A DNA stretch of 64,000 bases from Lycorma delicatula (Eukaryota; Arthropoda; Insecta; Hemiptera; Fulgoridae). The notes beneath the pieces are model-generated. The model worked only from the letters and a program-made list of their open reading frames with translations, ran no database searches and was not told the DNA's origin. The number at the start of each line of letters is the position of its first letter. Within the stretch, counting starts at the first letter, position 1. Below, in pieces: positions 44,865 through 56,369 of the stretch. The position numbers were made by a program, and so were the translations under genes. Where the stretch lies: contig NC_134455.1 of the NCBI RefSeq assembly GCF_047948215.1, forward strand, positions 73,991,689 to 74,055,688. The letters are read 5' to 3'.

Positions 44865-46049
44865 TACTGTGTCATTCTACGTAGCTGCAATTTACCAAAA
44901 TGTAAGTAATGATGAAAAAACTGTTTATTCATTCTATTACCAATGTACAAGTGTATAATGGATAATGGTTGAACATTATTTATCTTGTGTTATTATTGCG
45001 CCATAAAAATTCAATAATGTTTAAGCTTAAATTATATTTTAATGGTAGATTAATGCTCTTATTTATTATTATTACCTTAGGATATATAATTTGTAAACTG
45101 CAGTTCATTTTTATAGTTAACAGCGTCATCATATATGCGTGTCGTATTTTGAAATTATAATATTCATTCTACTGTAATGCGAGATAGAATCGATACAATA
45201 CTGCTTATATTATAATTTATACAATTGTACAAAGTACAAAGCAATTTATTGTACTTTGTATTATTAGGCCATATGTTGTGTACGTTACATTTTAATTTTT
45301 TTATTTACTTAATTGGAAAACCATATATATATTTACCATATAATTTATTCTCGTTGAACAAATTATGACTTCTCTTTGTTTGAAAAAGAGAAAAATAGTT
45401 CAAGGTTGTAAGTTAAACGATGTTGTTCCGGATTCAATAGATGTCATTTTTATTAGATCATAACCGTTATGTGCAGATGAAGTCAAACATTACAATATCC
45501 GTAAAAAAAAATTAATTTAACTGTCTTGTTATCAGATTAAATTTATCTGAGCAATATTTTATTTCGGTTTTTAGATTCTTGATCTTAAATAAACTGATTA
45601 AGTTAAAAAAAAAAAAAAAAAAAAAAACATTTTTTTTGTATAACGTTTTAACAATAGTAAGTTTTCATCACACTATTTGCACCAAACTATATGCTTCTAC
45701 CACCTTAGTAAGTTTGCTAAACTAATTTAATACTAAATAAAGTTTAAAATGTTATCATACACGCGTACACGTTTTTAGCTGAATATGCGAGTAAAATCTA
45801 CTTTTTTAAATATGATAGATATGATAACTATTTATTTGATAACTCAGATTATATACACTAATTTCGATGATTATAATTTTTTTCTTTTTATTTAGAGAAA
45901 ATTTCTTTGTTAGTTCTGTAATTTCTTTGTTAGATCTTATACACGAGTAAGTATCGGTGGAAAAAGACCTCTAAACCAAAACTTATCAGACGATTTGAAG
46001 CTATTTTTTTTTTTATGACGTAATTGTTTTTGATTGTTTTATCATAATC
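44865..46049. other. AT-rich DNA, no genes
   Basis: Contains a perfect 12-bp inverted repeat tacaaagtacaa (45228-45239) / 45249-45260 and a poly(A) run at about 45605-45627. No element end was identified next to the poly(A). Confidence 0.65.
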
Positions 46050-46390
46050 ATATATATCAGGTGTGGCCAAACATTTAGCTTTTAGGGGCTACTTTTTCCA
46101 TAAAATATAGTCTGCGGTCGACTATGGATATGGGCAAATAATTTTAAAATTTTAGAAGATAATTAAAGAAGTCATTATATCGCCGATTTAAATTGCAAAC
46201 TTCCAGTTTTGGTCAAAAATTACATTTTTACACTATTAGAAAGAGAAAAACACCTTACATTGGCTATGAAACACCGCTATTATGCACCTATTTAATTGAA
46301 ATCACGTGACAAGCAAAAAATTTATGCGTTTTAAGAAAGTTGTGCAAAATATGCTGAATATGAGTTAGCAGGTTTGCAATCTAAGCCTAC

Positions 46391-46557
46391 GATATATTTT
46401 TTATTTTATGAATTCAAACAATATTTATTAAAATTTAAAAAATACAATGTTAAGAAATAAATACGAACAAAACATATTTTTTATTTTATGAATTCCAACA
46501 ATATTAATTAAAATTAAAAAAAAAAAACAATGTCAAGAAATAAATACGAACAAAACA
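46391..46557. repeat. Tandem duplication of about 83 bp in hAT 3' region
   Basis: tattttttattttatgaatt-c-aacaatatt ... gaaataaatacgaacaaaac occurs twice in a row (units near 46391-46473 and 46474-46557), just downstream of the transposase stop. Confidence 0.85.
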
Positions 46558-46576
46558 AATTTTAAGCATACAATTT

Positions 46577-48420
46577 TTATTTGGATGAAACTTGGCATTG
46601 CATAAGAGCAGCAAGTTTCTCAAAATTTGGCTCATATGAACTTAAAGCAATTCTTAAGCATGACTCTAAATGTAGATCCGTTATTTGCGATCGCTGTTTT
46701 GTTTTGATCGCATTCATATAAGAAAATGCGGATTCACATAAATATGTGGAGCCAAAGAAGGCATTGAAACGAGCAACAATTGTACAAATATTTGGATATT
46801 TATCTTTGCTTATTAGTTTCCAAAAATTGCTATCTGAAACCATTGATTTTAGATTTATATCGCATTTAATATTTAGTATTTCTTCTTCTAATTCTGCTAT
46901 ATTTGTAGTATTAAGAAAATTGTGAAGTTTCTGTGCAAGACTTTCAACGTCGATGTCATTAAATGGTTAAGATAAAAAACAGGCAATATCTTCAAGTTCA
47001 CTTAGTTTGAGAAATCTTCTATCAAATTCATTTAGAAGCATTCCAATAACATCAGCATATTTGTCGTAAGCAACAGTCTTGTTATTTTTAGATTCATCTG
47101 CCAGATTTTGATAGTGTTTTAAATCACGACGCTTTAGTTGCATTGCAAGCATATTTAATTTTTCCTTAAATGACTTCAAAATGCTAATCACACGTATTAT
47201 TGTTTTACCTTTACCCTGTAGTTGCTGATTTAATTGGTTTAATTTTTCAGTAACATCACAGAAAAAAGCAAGATCGAGAAGCCATTCTTGATCATTTAAT
47301 TGCGGATATGAATCACTTTTAGATTCTAAATATGAGGTTATTTGTGGCAGAAGTTCTCTAAATCTTGCTAAAAATGTAGCATGACTTAACCATCTTCCAT
47401 CAGTATGAAGTAACAGTTCATTGTGTTCTTCACCGCATTCATTCAGCAAAGCGCGAAACTGACGACGTGACAAACTTTTAGATCTTATGGAATTTACAAT
47501 TTTAAACGCAACATCCATAACATGATTGAATTTTAACACTTTTGAACATAATATTTGAGTATGTATGATACAATGATAGTCAATAAAATTTGGAATGTCA
47601 TCATCACCTTTACACAAAGCAACGAAGCCACTTTTGTTGCCAATCATTGCTGGAGCCCCGTCAGTGGTTATTAATACCAACTTGCAGATTGGAAAATTTG
47701 TTCGTGCAATATAATTTTTAAATAAATCAAAGATATCTTGACCTCTTGTGCGATCATGCATTGGAATAATAGTTAATAATTCTTCTGTAACCAACATATC
47801 ATCGAAAACCATTCGAATAAAAACACATAATTGTGCAGTACCGATGTAGTCCGTAGATTCGTCAAACTGCAGTGATAATACAACGCATTTATTAATGTTT
47901 TCATGTAAAATGTCTTAAGATTTCGGCTCATTCCTTCTGTTCCACGCATAACTGTATTTCGCGATAACGACATATTTTTGATTAATGTCATTATTTCAGA
48001 TTTATTTTTAAAATTCTGAAACAATTCTTCTCCAGCTTTAATGAATGCCTCTTTCCATATTTTCCCACCTTGAAACGGTTTGTTGTGTTTAATCAAAGTT
48101 TCAGCAACTTTGAATGAAGCAATCGTAGCTGTCTTCGAATTTGTATTGTATTTTAAAAAACTATTTTGTTGTGCAGTTATTTGTGCCTTCAGTTGTTGCA
48201 CTTTTGTTTTTCTTAACGCAGTGCCACGTGGATAATCTTCTTCGTAATTTTTATGATTTGTTAGATAATGTCTTTTAACGTTTTCTTTCTTAGACAAAGC
48301 TACTGTTGCATTGCAAATAAAACAGATACATTTATCTTTCATCATAGTAAAGAAATAATCTTCTTCCCATTCACTGTGTTAATGATACGTTTTTTTCCTG
48401 CTTGTACTTGGATTATTCAT
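46577..48420 (-). pseudogene. hAT transposase (BED finger; ZBED5/FAM200/SCAND3-like)
   Basis: The probable start is the ATG at 48420 (MNNPSTSRKK), followed by a stop near codon 14, EWEEDYFF, and a BED-type finger CICFICNATVALSKKENVKR-HYLTNH. Then come KAGEELFQNFKNKSEIMTLI, a one-base frameshift near 47915, and LQFDESTDYIGTAQLCVFIR (first catalytic Asp region), LVLITTDGAPAMIGNKSGFV (second Asp region), LLHTDGRWLSHATFLARFRE and SSYEPNFEKLAALMQC at the end. A TAA interrupts at about 46967 (DIACFLS/PFNDIDVE). The length of about 610 codons matches Buster-group hAT transposases, which in vertebrates gave rise to ZBED5, FAM200 and SCAND3. It is inactive as read. Confidence 0.9.
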
Positions 48421-48454
48421 TCTAAAATAATAGGGTTAAATATTATTTTAGAAT
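48419..48454. repeat. Perfect 14-bp hairpin at the hAT start codon
   Basis: attctaaaataata pairs with tattattttagaat over 8 nt. It begins at the ATG of the transposase and covers its 5' leader. Confidence 0.92.
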
Positions 48455-48987
48455 TTACCTACTAAAGATATTATTACGGAATATTTAAAACAATAACTAA
48501 CATACTTACTTCTGTTCGCTATCACTGACTGTCACTTCACTGGCTGTCACTTTACTATCTAACTCTCTAACACACACTGATTCTCATATGCGCCCTGTCT
48601 ATGTTCGCTACAGAGAAAAAGCAAGTTGAGACACACGGCCACACAGCTACCAACTAGCGCCGACATAGCGCGTTCAGTATTACTACATTGTTTATCTTGT
48701 CAGGATAAATATAAACAGTATGTGTATGTTTCACAAATAATTTATTATTGTAAGATTAAATTATAGAATTAAGAATTTCAATCATTTATTTAAGTTATAA
48801 CAAATTGTTCAACTTTGGCTTCGCGGGCTACTTTTAAAGCCTTTGCGGTCGACTTGTTGGCCATCCCTGATATATATGCTAAGACTGTTTTAGTAATCAA
48901 ACTGTTGATATTAAACAAAAATAAAAATTATTTGGAAAATTTTATGTAAAATAATTTATATTTCTTCACGTACTGTAAATAGCGTTT

Positions 48988-49975
48988 TACAGAGTGTCCC
49001 ACAAAGAAACGGAGAAACTTTCAAGACATGTTCTACTAGTGAAAGTAATATAAAAATTTAAGATGAACATAGGTCTGGAAACGGTTTGTTTTCGACTTAG
49101 GGCCAGCGAAAGATTTCGTCCGGATTTCAGCTTTTCTGATAAAAAGAAGCTCTTCTGTAATTTTTTAGACCCAAATTAAGGAATAAAGTTGGTGATTTCT
49201 TGGGTAATTTGAACTGGGAAATGGGAAAAAGATTCTACAACTGTAAATTCAGAAACTTTTATGATATTCGACGTAAAACACAAAATTCGATATAGAAAAA
49301 CAATTTTTTTTTTTAGGTTTGTAGTACAACAGCTTTGTTAGATGACTAATCAGTGCGAAAGATTTAGTAACAAAACTTGTAGAGAATTTAATTAAAATTA
49401 ATGTGAATACAGACAGTAGAAGTAAATAAAAACGTTTAAAAATCGAAGTTTTATTGAAGTGTAACAGACTAAAAATAGACATAAATTCATATTACTCTTA
49501 CTGTACGTAATTAATATTATTCTTATTATAGCAAAATACACCAAATAAGTTTTTTTTTAGGTTTTTAATACTTGTACTAGTGCTCGGTCTGCGCTGAGAA
49601 TATGTGAATCACAGATGTTCATCATTAACACGACGAATTACTAGGTGTTCAACAGAAAACGAACGCATTGAAAATGACCTTTTCGTTCGTAAATGCTGAT
49701 AACCGAAGAAAAGGTTTTCGTAGTTGTTTTTAGAAAGAATGTTTATCAGATATAGAAAGAGTAATACGATTTTCTCTCTGTTTTTGTCTGTTTTGCTTCA
49801 ATTGAAAATCAATTTTTAAAAGTTTTTATTTACTTTTTATTGGCTGTATTCACATTAATATTCTCAGAATTAAATTCTCTTTTTTTTTTACTAAATCTTC
49901 CGCATTTATTAGTCATCTAACAAAGCTGTTGTACTACAAACCTAAAGAAAACTTGTTTTTCGACACCGAATTAGG
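48988..49975. repeat. Repeat R-B copy 2 with inverted partner (fold-back)
   Basis: The plus part 48988-49470 follows the R-B copy at 20036-20413 (aaacggagaaactttcaaga, cggatttcagcttttctgat, gtagtacaacagctttgtta) and continues further. The minus part at about 49790-49975 repeats the last 190 bp inverted (gtagtacaacagctttgtta, gatgactaataaatgcggaa, aatgtgaatacagccaataa). The spacer of about 320 bp has no coding motif. The whole can fold on itself. Confidence 0.75.
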
Positions 49976-50355
49976 AAGAAAACTAAGTTGAACATTAAAG
50001 TATGGACGTATGAAATAAAGAATTATGTAAAATACTTTAGAATAGTTTTCTTTTTAACTTAATTCTACACTATAAATAAAATTTAAAGGTGCGGAATGCA
50101 AAAGGTCATCAGGAAGTTAAATGGCATCAGTTTCTCATATACAGAAATCATCGTGCCAAATTTCATCGTGTCAGACCATCCAGTCTAAAAATATCATACA
50201 AAAGACAGGTCATCATATATCCTCCCGGAATTTTTTAATACTAAAAATTCCAGAAGAATTTTTAAATTCTTAATTAAGAGGAAAATGAAATGGAATGGTC
50301 AAGTAAGTAAATAAATTATTACGTTAACAAGAGGTAAGTAATTTTTAAACATTAG
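49976..50355. other. No recognised gene
   Basis: AT-rich, with a segment at 50100-50240 that loosely resembles 41690-41840. Confidence 0.5.
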
Positions 50356-50359
50356 AAAA

Positions 50360-50756
50360 CACGACAGCAAAAAAACAATATTGCTGTTTAATATCGGATA
50401 ATTACTAATATGGGATAATTAAAGAGTGTGCGGGTAACAATTTTGTATATAATTCTTTTTTTCAAATTTCTTAAATTTATTTAAACATTTATATATATGT
50501 ATATAATTAAATTGCTGTTCTAGCAAGGCGTTTTCTTCTACTTCAGCCGAACATCTACTCCCCTCCACAAACGCCTGGCTGTAACTGCTCGAGTATACAT
50601 ATTTATGTAGGCTATGACACTCCAGTACATATATAGTCTATAAAACCTATGGATTCCAACGCAGGATCATACATCTGAATCGGTTCAGCCATTGAGCTGC
50701 TACAGTGGAACAAATATACACTCTAAATAGATTACATTCCTTTCTGGGCAGTCGTG
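50360..50756 (-). mobile_element. MITE-like element, copy (TIR CACGAYTGCC family)
   Basis: The left end cacgacagcaaaaaaac and right end gggcagtcgtg are inverted copies. The interior holds attaaagagtgtgcgggtaa, caattttgtata, tccaacgcaggatcatacat and ctgctacagtggaacaaata, the reverse of the segments in copies 1, 2 and 3. It has an extra middle part (gcgttttcttctacttcagc) that is absent from the others. At about 397 bp it is the longest copy. Confidence 0.8.
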
Positions 50757-50759
50757 TAA

Positions 50760-51425
50760 AAAGAATCTTTTTCTTGGAGTAAAATTTCTAAATAGGGAGC
50801 CGTGGTAATGCATTTCCCTACCTCTTGATCAGTCGTAACCAAAATTAACTGGTCTCAATGTTTAGATGCCATCGTAGAAAATTTCATAAAATTTAGTTAC
50901 CAATCTGAAGCTATCAAACTATTATTAGACTTAATCTTTCCTATTCCCATCTCTGAATGAAAGTACCCAAATATATAACCAAAGCGACTTAATAATATAA
51001 AGGGATCATTTAATTAGTACAAGAATGTGACTTTGATCCAGAAATTACAAAAATAAAATAGTGCTTTTTGTTTCCCACTCTTTTTATGGGGATTCAATCG
51101 CCACCAAAAAGCACCATAGCTATCAAGTGGCTTTAAATAATGGAAAAAATTGACCTACCTTTGAGTAAGATTTTCCTGCCCCCTTGACTGATTGTAAACA
51201 TAATTAAATGATATCAGTAATAAACAAAAATAATTTTCCCGAATTTCATAGAAGCCAGTCCATCAAACCTGGTGGTATCACGAAAAACATGTGTACATGC
51301 ATACATACGTAGGTACATCTTACCGGACTTTTTAATGTTAATGTTATGTTTTTTGGTTAAAGAGGAAAGTTAAGATTTGCAAAAACCCCTGACATACAAT
51401 ATTAGCATATTTTCCCTAATATAAT
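50760..51425. other. No recognised gene
   Basis: Fragments such as 50820-50900 and 51180-51340 echo the unnamed repeat at 41.7 kb and 50.1 kb (cctcttgatcagtcgtaacc, aatttcataaaattt). A c/g-balanced piece lies at 51070-51140. Confidence 0.45.
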
Positions 51426-51428
51426 ATA

Positions 51429-52187
51429 CTAGCTCCCCGTCGCAGCTACGCCCGTGCTATATGGTTTCTTGCGTTTCACGTTGCGGTCAATCTTTTTATT
51501 TTATGGTTTTTATTGAAGTACCCGGAGGCAGGTGCAGCCATACACACTACATACTGTATTGGTTATACCGACTGTGTTGGTTGAGCCACAAACCTAAAAA
51601 TGGTTTTTAAATATTTATCTGAAGAGTATTTGCAAGCCCAAATCTACTGAATTTTACTATAGTCGGGATTGGGAAAATTTACAATCTTTGTTCAAATTTT
51701 GTTTACCTTTTTTCATCCCCTTTCAAGGTAGAATTAAAAAATCTACAAACTAGGTTATCGATATGAAGATTACACTCACGAAAATCAGGTTGATTTCTTC
51801 ATTTGTGACAGAGAAATTGAAAAAAAAAACAGGATTTAAAAAAAATTCAAAAGTTTTTTAACCCTTGAAATTCGGAATTTCAAAAATCTAGAAACTGATT
51901 TATAGATATTCATAATCATTCAGTTAAAACCCAGCTCACACAGTAATAGACACTCACAGTTCACAATTCATTAAAGTTTGTTCTTCAACCAGCAAATCTC
52001 CACTACTCGCACACTACTCACTCAACATAATATTTTTTTTCGAGGTTTTTGAAGATGAAATTCGTCTAGAAACCTTCTCATTTATGCCAAGAAACGTGGG
52101 TTCCGATTGATCGGATGGTTTTTATCTATATCTCGAACTTTCGAGATAAAGATAAAAACCCTCTTCCTCTTTATATAATAGTATAGA
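51429..52187 (-). mobile_element. Non-autonomous Helitron
   Basis: On the minus strand the 5' end is TCTATACTATTATATAAAGA preceded by A (52187-52188), and the 3' end is CTAG followed by T (51429-51432, 51428). Just before CTAG the minus strand reads gcacgggcgtagctgcgacg then gggag, the GC-rich motif usual at insect Helitron 3' ends. A near-perfect inverted repeat, ggtttttatct...agataaaaacc, lies at about 52117-52160. No Rep or helicase coding is present. The length is 759 bp. Confidence 0.8.
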
Positions 52188-52589
52188 TTATATAGCTGTA
52201 CAGTATTGTATAATTATTTAGCCAGGAAAGTAAAAATGCAACAAAAAATATAAATACATTACAGTTACTTTTTTTTTAAATAATGAATTTTCTTAGTATT
52301 CCTTTCGCTTTTTATTTTATGCCACGTTCAAAAAGTTGGTGTTTCAAGAATTGAATATTATTATTTTCAAAATTTTATTTCATACCAGAATTTTTTTCAA
52401 TTATTTTTAGTTTTTTAAGTGCTATAAAACAACTTCTACAAAAAAATTGAAAGTAATTATTTCTTTATACTGTTTTTAAACACTTAAATTTAAATATTAT
52501 TGTAGAATTTTTTAATATTTTACATATCTTTTAATGCGATATTATATTAAAAAAATAAAATATTATTATTAATAAAGAGAGTAAAATTA

Positions 52590-52700
52590 TTTAGGTATAT
52601 ATTTGTTACATTTTTTTTTCAAAATCATTCTTAAAGATTTTTACTTAACACGTACACTCAGACACTGACACACATACGGAGCGTCCGCTCTTAAGAGTGC
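52590..52700 (+). repeat. Short repeat, shared with 44655-44765
   Basis: ttcaaaatcattcttaaaga, cttaacacgtacactc and gagcgtccgct match in order. Confidence 0.7.
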
Positions 52701-52722
52701 TCATGGGAGGTTGTAGATTGCC

Positions 52723-52744
52723 CAAAACTCCCATGGGAGTTTTG
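52723..52744. repeat. Perfect 22-bp palindrome
   Basis: caaaactcccatgggagttt plus tg, self-complementary with no loop. Confidence 0.95.
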
Positions 52745-52749
52745 TTTAT

Positions 52750-54885
52750 ATTGACTATTATCAAGAAAACTCAACTTTTTTTTATGATTCCGCGATAAAA
52801 GAGCCACTACGTGTTCGTAGCTTTATAACCTTGACGTTTTGTTTTTTCCTGTGATCAGAGGATATGCAATAAACCAAGTTAAAAAATTCTTTATGTATTT
52901 ATTTTCTTTTATATCTAAAGAAAAAATCGATGTAAAATCATAAAATTTGTTGTTTTTATAATTTATTAATATTAATTGCATTGTATAAATGAAAAAAATT
53001 GTACGAATAACGGGCAGATAATCGGGTAGTGTATTTCCGATAGATTTATTAACTCGTCTGAAATTATAGTTTGAAGAAAAGAAATCTGGCTATGATTTTA
53101 TTGAACTTTCTCGACGTTTGGATAGAACTTAAAATTAACCCTTCCTTTAACGATAAATCTAAAAATTATTAATTTACCTTCTTATTTTTTTTTTGTTCAA
53201 TTAGAGACTTGTTTTTTATTAAAAAGAATAATAATGATGCATTTTTAAGCTTGTAAAACGATACAAAAAAATAATAGTGATTACCATTTTAAGACAATAA
53301 TAAAGATTAAGATTATTTTTAAGATAGGATAAAACCAAATTACTAAGTTAACTAAAATCAAAATATTGCAACATTTTATAATGGTTTTTACAGCATTAAC
53401 AGATTTTCCTGTATCGCATAAAAAATTAAACGAAAATATGGATTACAATTCGTAGTTTTATTACATCAGTAATGAGATGAAGATTTTATCTCATTATTGA
53501 CCAAAATAATGGTAATGTTAGAAAGCTATACCCTGATAACTGCTCATTTATAGAAGAATAATAAAACAAATTTGGTAATTTGGAATATAAAATGTTAATA
53601 AAAGTAATAATTAAAGGGTAAAGATGTATTATTCACTAAAACTTCCAAAGAATGATTCCTACTACAATGCTATGTATAAAAAAGAAATTAATAAAAAACG
53701 ATGTCATATCCATAGTGTTTGTAGCAGCGAGATGTAAAAAATTTATTAACGTGATATTATTATTATTAATTTTAAGGGAGGAGGGTCTTATTTTATTAAC
53801 TGAACAGATAAAAAGTAGGAAAATCATGAAAATTATAGCGGCTGTTATGAGGGCAATATTATACCACCTTCCAACATTATTATTTTATTGGGATAGTCGG
53901 GTTAAAATATAATAAAGAAATCTTTTGTTTTTAGGTTTCTTCACTTTTTTTATCGTTATTTTCTTTTATATAAAGTAAAATCCTTTTGCTTGAACTTAAC
54001 GTAGTTTAAAATTAGTTTTTTTTTTTGTATAGTATGTTGGAAAAGTTAATTAAGTTGAAGCATGCATTTAATATTGTACTGTTTATACGTTCTTATTTAA
54101 TTGTTCATACAATTGTTTTGTAAACTACTCCTTACTTTCCTCGTTTAAGAAGTAACTGCTACTTTTATCACTCAAATTTTCTCTACTTAAGGTTTTCCTG
54201 CTAGCTTTTTGTTTCCATTTTATTACAGTTATTTGGCTTGAAGCTATTAAATAATTCATAAATTTTAATTTTGTTATTTTATACTTTTTTATTTATTGTT
54301 AATATTAAACTGTTTTGGCCTTTTAAATTAAAATATAATTAAAACATATTTCTTCGTATACATTTTATAAGTTATAAATTATTTGAACATTTAGACGATG
54401 TAAAGAAAAGTTCCTGGAAATAATATAAATTATATAATAACATTTAACGAAGATTTGGTATAATTAAAAACAATTATTTATAACGTAATGTAATTTTACA
54501 AAATTGTTTATATGTAATCAAAGAGAAATACATACTTTATTGTATTTGGTACGGAAAAAACGTTTGTCTTCGAAGGTCTATTATACTTTACGAACCACTT
54601 GAGAAAGCTTTAAGCGTTATGTAATATTAAACACAAATATTTAAAATACTGTTAATTTTGTTATAGTCTAATGATTATAATTATAAAAAACTTGTTTTCG
54701 GAACAGGTTTTATTGATTTTGATCCAAAATCTGTTGTGATTTTGTAAAAATACGAAATGAAAAGAACGTTTATAAATATTCATAACACTTTCACCTGCCT
54801 GCCTGAAGTGGAGATGAAATATGTACAGACATACTCAAGGATCCCACTAATCTTAAACTTTTAAAACAAGAGATAAATATTAAAA
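52750..54885. other. AT-rich DNA, no recognised genes
   Basis: Includes an 86-codon plus frame at 53652-53912 rich in Ile/Leu/Lys without a motif, and an inverted repeat taatgagat / atctcatta near 53470-53500. Confidence 0.6.
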
Positions 54886-54890
54886 ATTAA

Positions 54891-55084
54891 AAAAACACTG
54901 CAAAAAAAATGACTGCTTTTTAATATAGGATAGTTATATAAGATAATTAAAGAACGTGCGGGTGACAGTTTTGTATATTGTATAATTTTTTTTTTAATTT
55001 ATTTAAATTGTATATATATGTTACACAGTATATATATATATATAAAACTGTGCGTGGGTATTTATTAAGATATCTTATATAATG
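54891..55084 (-). mobile_element. MITE-like element, partial copy (TIR CACGAYTGCC family)
   Basis: It starts aaaaacactgcaaaaaaaatg (diverged TIR) and contains ataattaaagaacgtgcggg and tgacagttttgtata, then a TA-rich part. It is cut at 55085 by the poly(T) that marks the 3' tail of a minus-strand LINE. The other half is not found beyond the LINE. Confidence 0.7.
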
Positions 55085-56187
55085 TTTTTTTTTTTTTTTT
55101 TTTTGGGGGGTGGGAAGGTGGAATGCATTTGCGCCCGGAATGCCGGGCTCCCACTGTTGTTGTATCAAACCGTCATCAGTTGACTACCGGCTAAAACCAC
55201 TCACCCGCCTTTCTATCAGGATTCGATCCGGAATCGTTTTACACATTACTTCAGGCTGAGTCCTTATATCCTAGCCTGAGAAGGCCGCCGCTACCTAGTT
55301 TTCACCTGGCTCAGGACCATCCAGGTCGCCTTTCTTGGCCCTGAGAATGCCCCCGACGAATCGGGTCACACTCTCCCAGTTGCTCAGATTTTTTTTCTCC
55401 CCGGGGTCGGGCAGTTAAGTATTACACAGCCCAGGGGAATGTCCTTTACTCTAACGGGCCTCCACGTCTCGGCCCGCCGATCGGATCTTACTTTGCGCCC
55501 GTCCCAAACCCCCAGAGTAGGATCCACCAGGCCCGGCTATGCCGTCCTTGGGTCCCCACTCCGGGAGCCGGGACTCGGTCTTTATGCCAATGCCTCTAAC
55601 AGGGACACCCCAAGTGTAGCATCCCCGCCGTTAAAAACTGAGTCACGTAGTATCCCACCTTTCCATGCCGCTGCTCTGTCCACGGTCTGACCAGAGGGAT
55701 AAGCCTTGCGGTCCATCGTCCTCTGGTCTCGCAGTCCCACTTCTCTTGCCACATGAGGAATCTTCGGGTCCGTTCCTCCCCGGCGATGGTCACTCGGTCT
55801 TTGCCGGCCCGTAGCCTCCTGCAGGCCTCCTGGCGCTCCCTTGCCAAAAGAGCAGTAGGTATAACACGAGCGAAGACCAAAACGGCAGGTTTCTCGACCA
55901 AAACCGCTTCCGGTTTCTCTCAGATATTAATGCCTGGGCCCACTCTTCCGCCGTATAACAGGCGGAATGCACAGTGGATAACACCAGTCGCCGTTTTCTG
56001 GCCTTCGGTCCGCCGACATTCGCCATGAACCGACTGAGGGCGGTTTTGGTTCCTGCGGCTTTTTCGGCGGCTTCCGTAGTTGCTCAGGAAAGCTGAGTTT
56101 CCTGTCAACCATCATACCGAAGTACTTCGCGGCCGGCGTGGTCTCGAGAACCTCATCCCCGACCTGTAAAGGAAGGTCGGTGTCAAT
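55085..56187 (-). mobile_element. 5'-truncated R1-like LINE with poly(A) tail
   Basis: In minus orientation the element ends in about 20 A (plus-strand T run at 55085-55104). It has a GC-rich 3' untranslated part (55105-55590) and a coding relic (55590-56180), and it is cut off at about 56187 against AT-rich DNA. 5' truncation and a poly(A) tail are the mark of target-primed reverse transcription. atataat next to both ends may be a target duplication, but it is short and AT-rich. Confidence 0.8.
55590..56180 (-). pseudogene. R1-like LINE ORF2, RT end and C-terminal domain
   Basis: Minus frames: LPLQVGDEVLETTPAAKYFG and MMVDRKLSF (usual K-Y-L-G-V-M-I-D-x-R-L-x-F), MANVGGPKARKRRLVLSTVH then SACYTAEEWAQAL (usual M-x-N-x-G-G-P-x-x-x-R-R-L-L...I-W-A-x-A-L), and RERQEACRRLRAGKDRVTIA, LMWQEKWDCETRGRWTARLI, PLVRPWTEQRHGKVGYYVTQ, FLTAG. 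This is the piece just after the RT catalytic centre plus the W-x-x-x-W...G-R-W-T tail. The Cys-His finger is lost. It is related to, but not a copy of, the ORF2 at 22-23.9 kb. Confidence 0.87.
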
Positions 56188-56282
56188 ATAATAATAATAA
56201 TTATTATTTTTTATTTAATGAGATGTGCGGGTATCGACTACCGTTAGCCCGAATGGAAATTTTTTCGTATTTATTTCGAAAT

Positions 56283-56362
56283 TCCATGCCTGATCGGGAT
56301 TCGAACCCACGACCTCCGGGTGAAAGGCTGAGATGCTACCACTCGCTCTACGGATGCCGGCA
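56283..56362 (-). repeat. tRNA-derived SINE (family 2) copy
   Basis: Minus: GCCGGCATCCGTAGAGCGAG, TGGTAGCATCTCAG, loop CTTTCAC, B-box GGTTCGAATCCC, tail CAGGCATGGAATTTCG. Part of the 3' body (gctaacggtagtcgataccc on minus) resembles the copy at 62.6 kb. Confidence 0.85.
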
Positions 56363-56369
56363 TTATTTT

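Larger units (their letters stand above)
46058..48869 (-). mobile_element. hAT DNA transposon, nearly complete
   Basis: The ends are CAGGTGTGGCCAAACA at 46058 and, inverted, CAGGGATGGCCAACAA ending at 48869, the CAGNGNTGGCCAA-type terminal repeat of hAT elements. The 8-bp atatatat flanks both sides (46050-46057 and 48870-48877), the correct size for a hAT target duplication, though AT-rich. At 2812 bp it encloses one transposase gene on the minus strand with only three disabling changes. It is the youngest-looking autonomous-type element in the window. Confidence 0.9.

Noticed and set aside
53652..53912. 86-codon plus-strand open frame
   Set aside because: It is Ile/Leu/Lys-rich as expected for AT-rich noncoding DNA, with no family resemblance.
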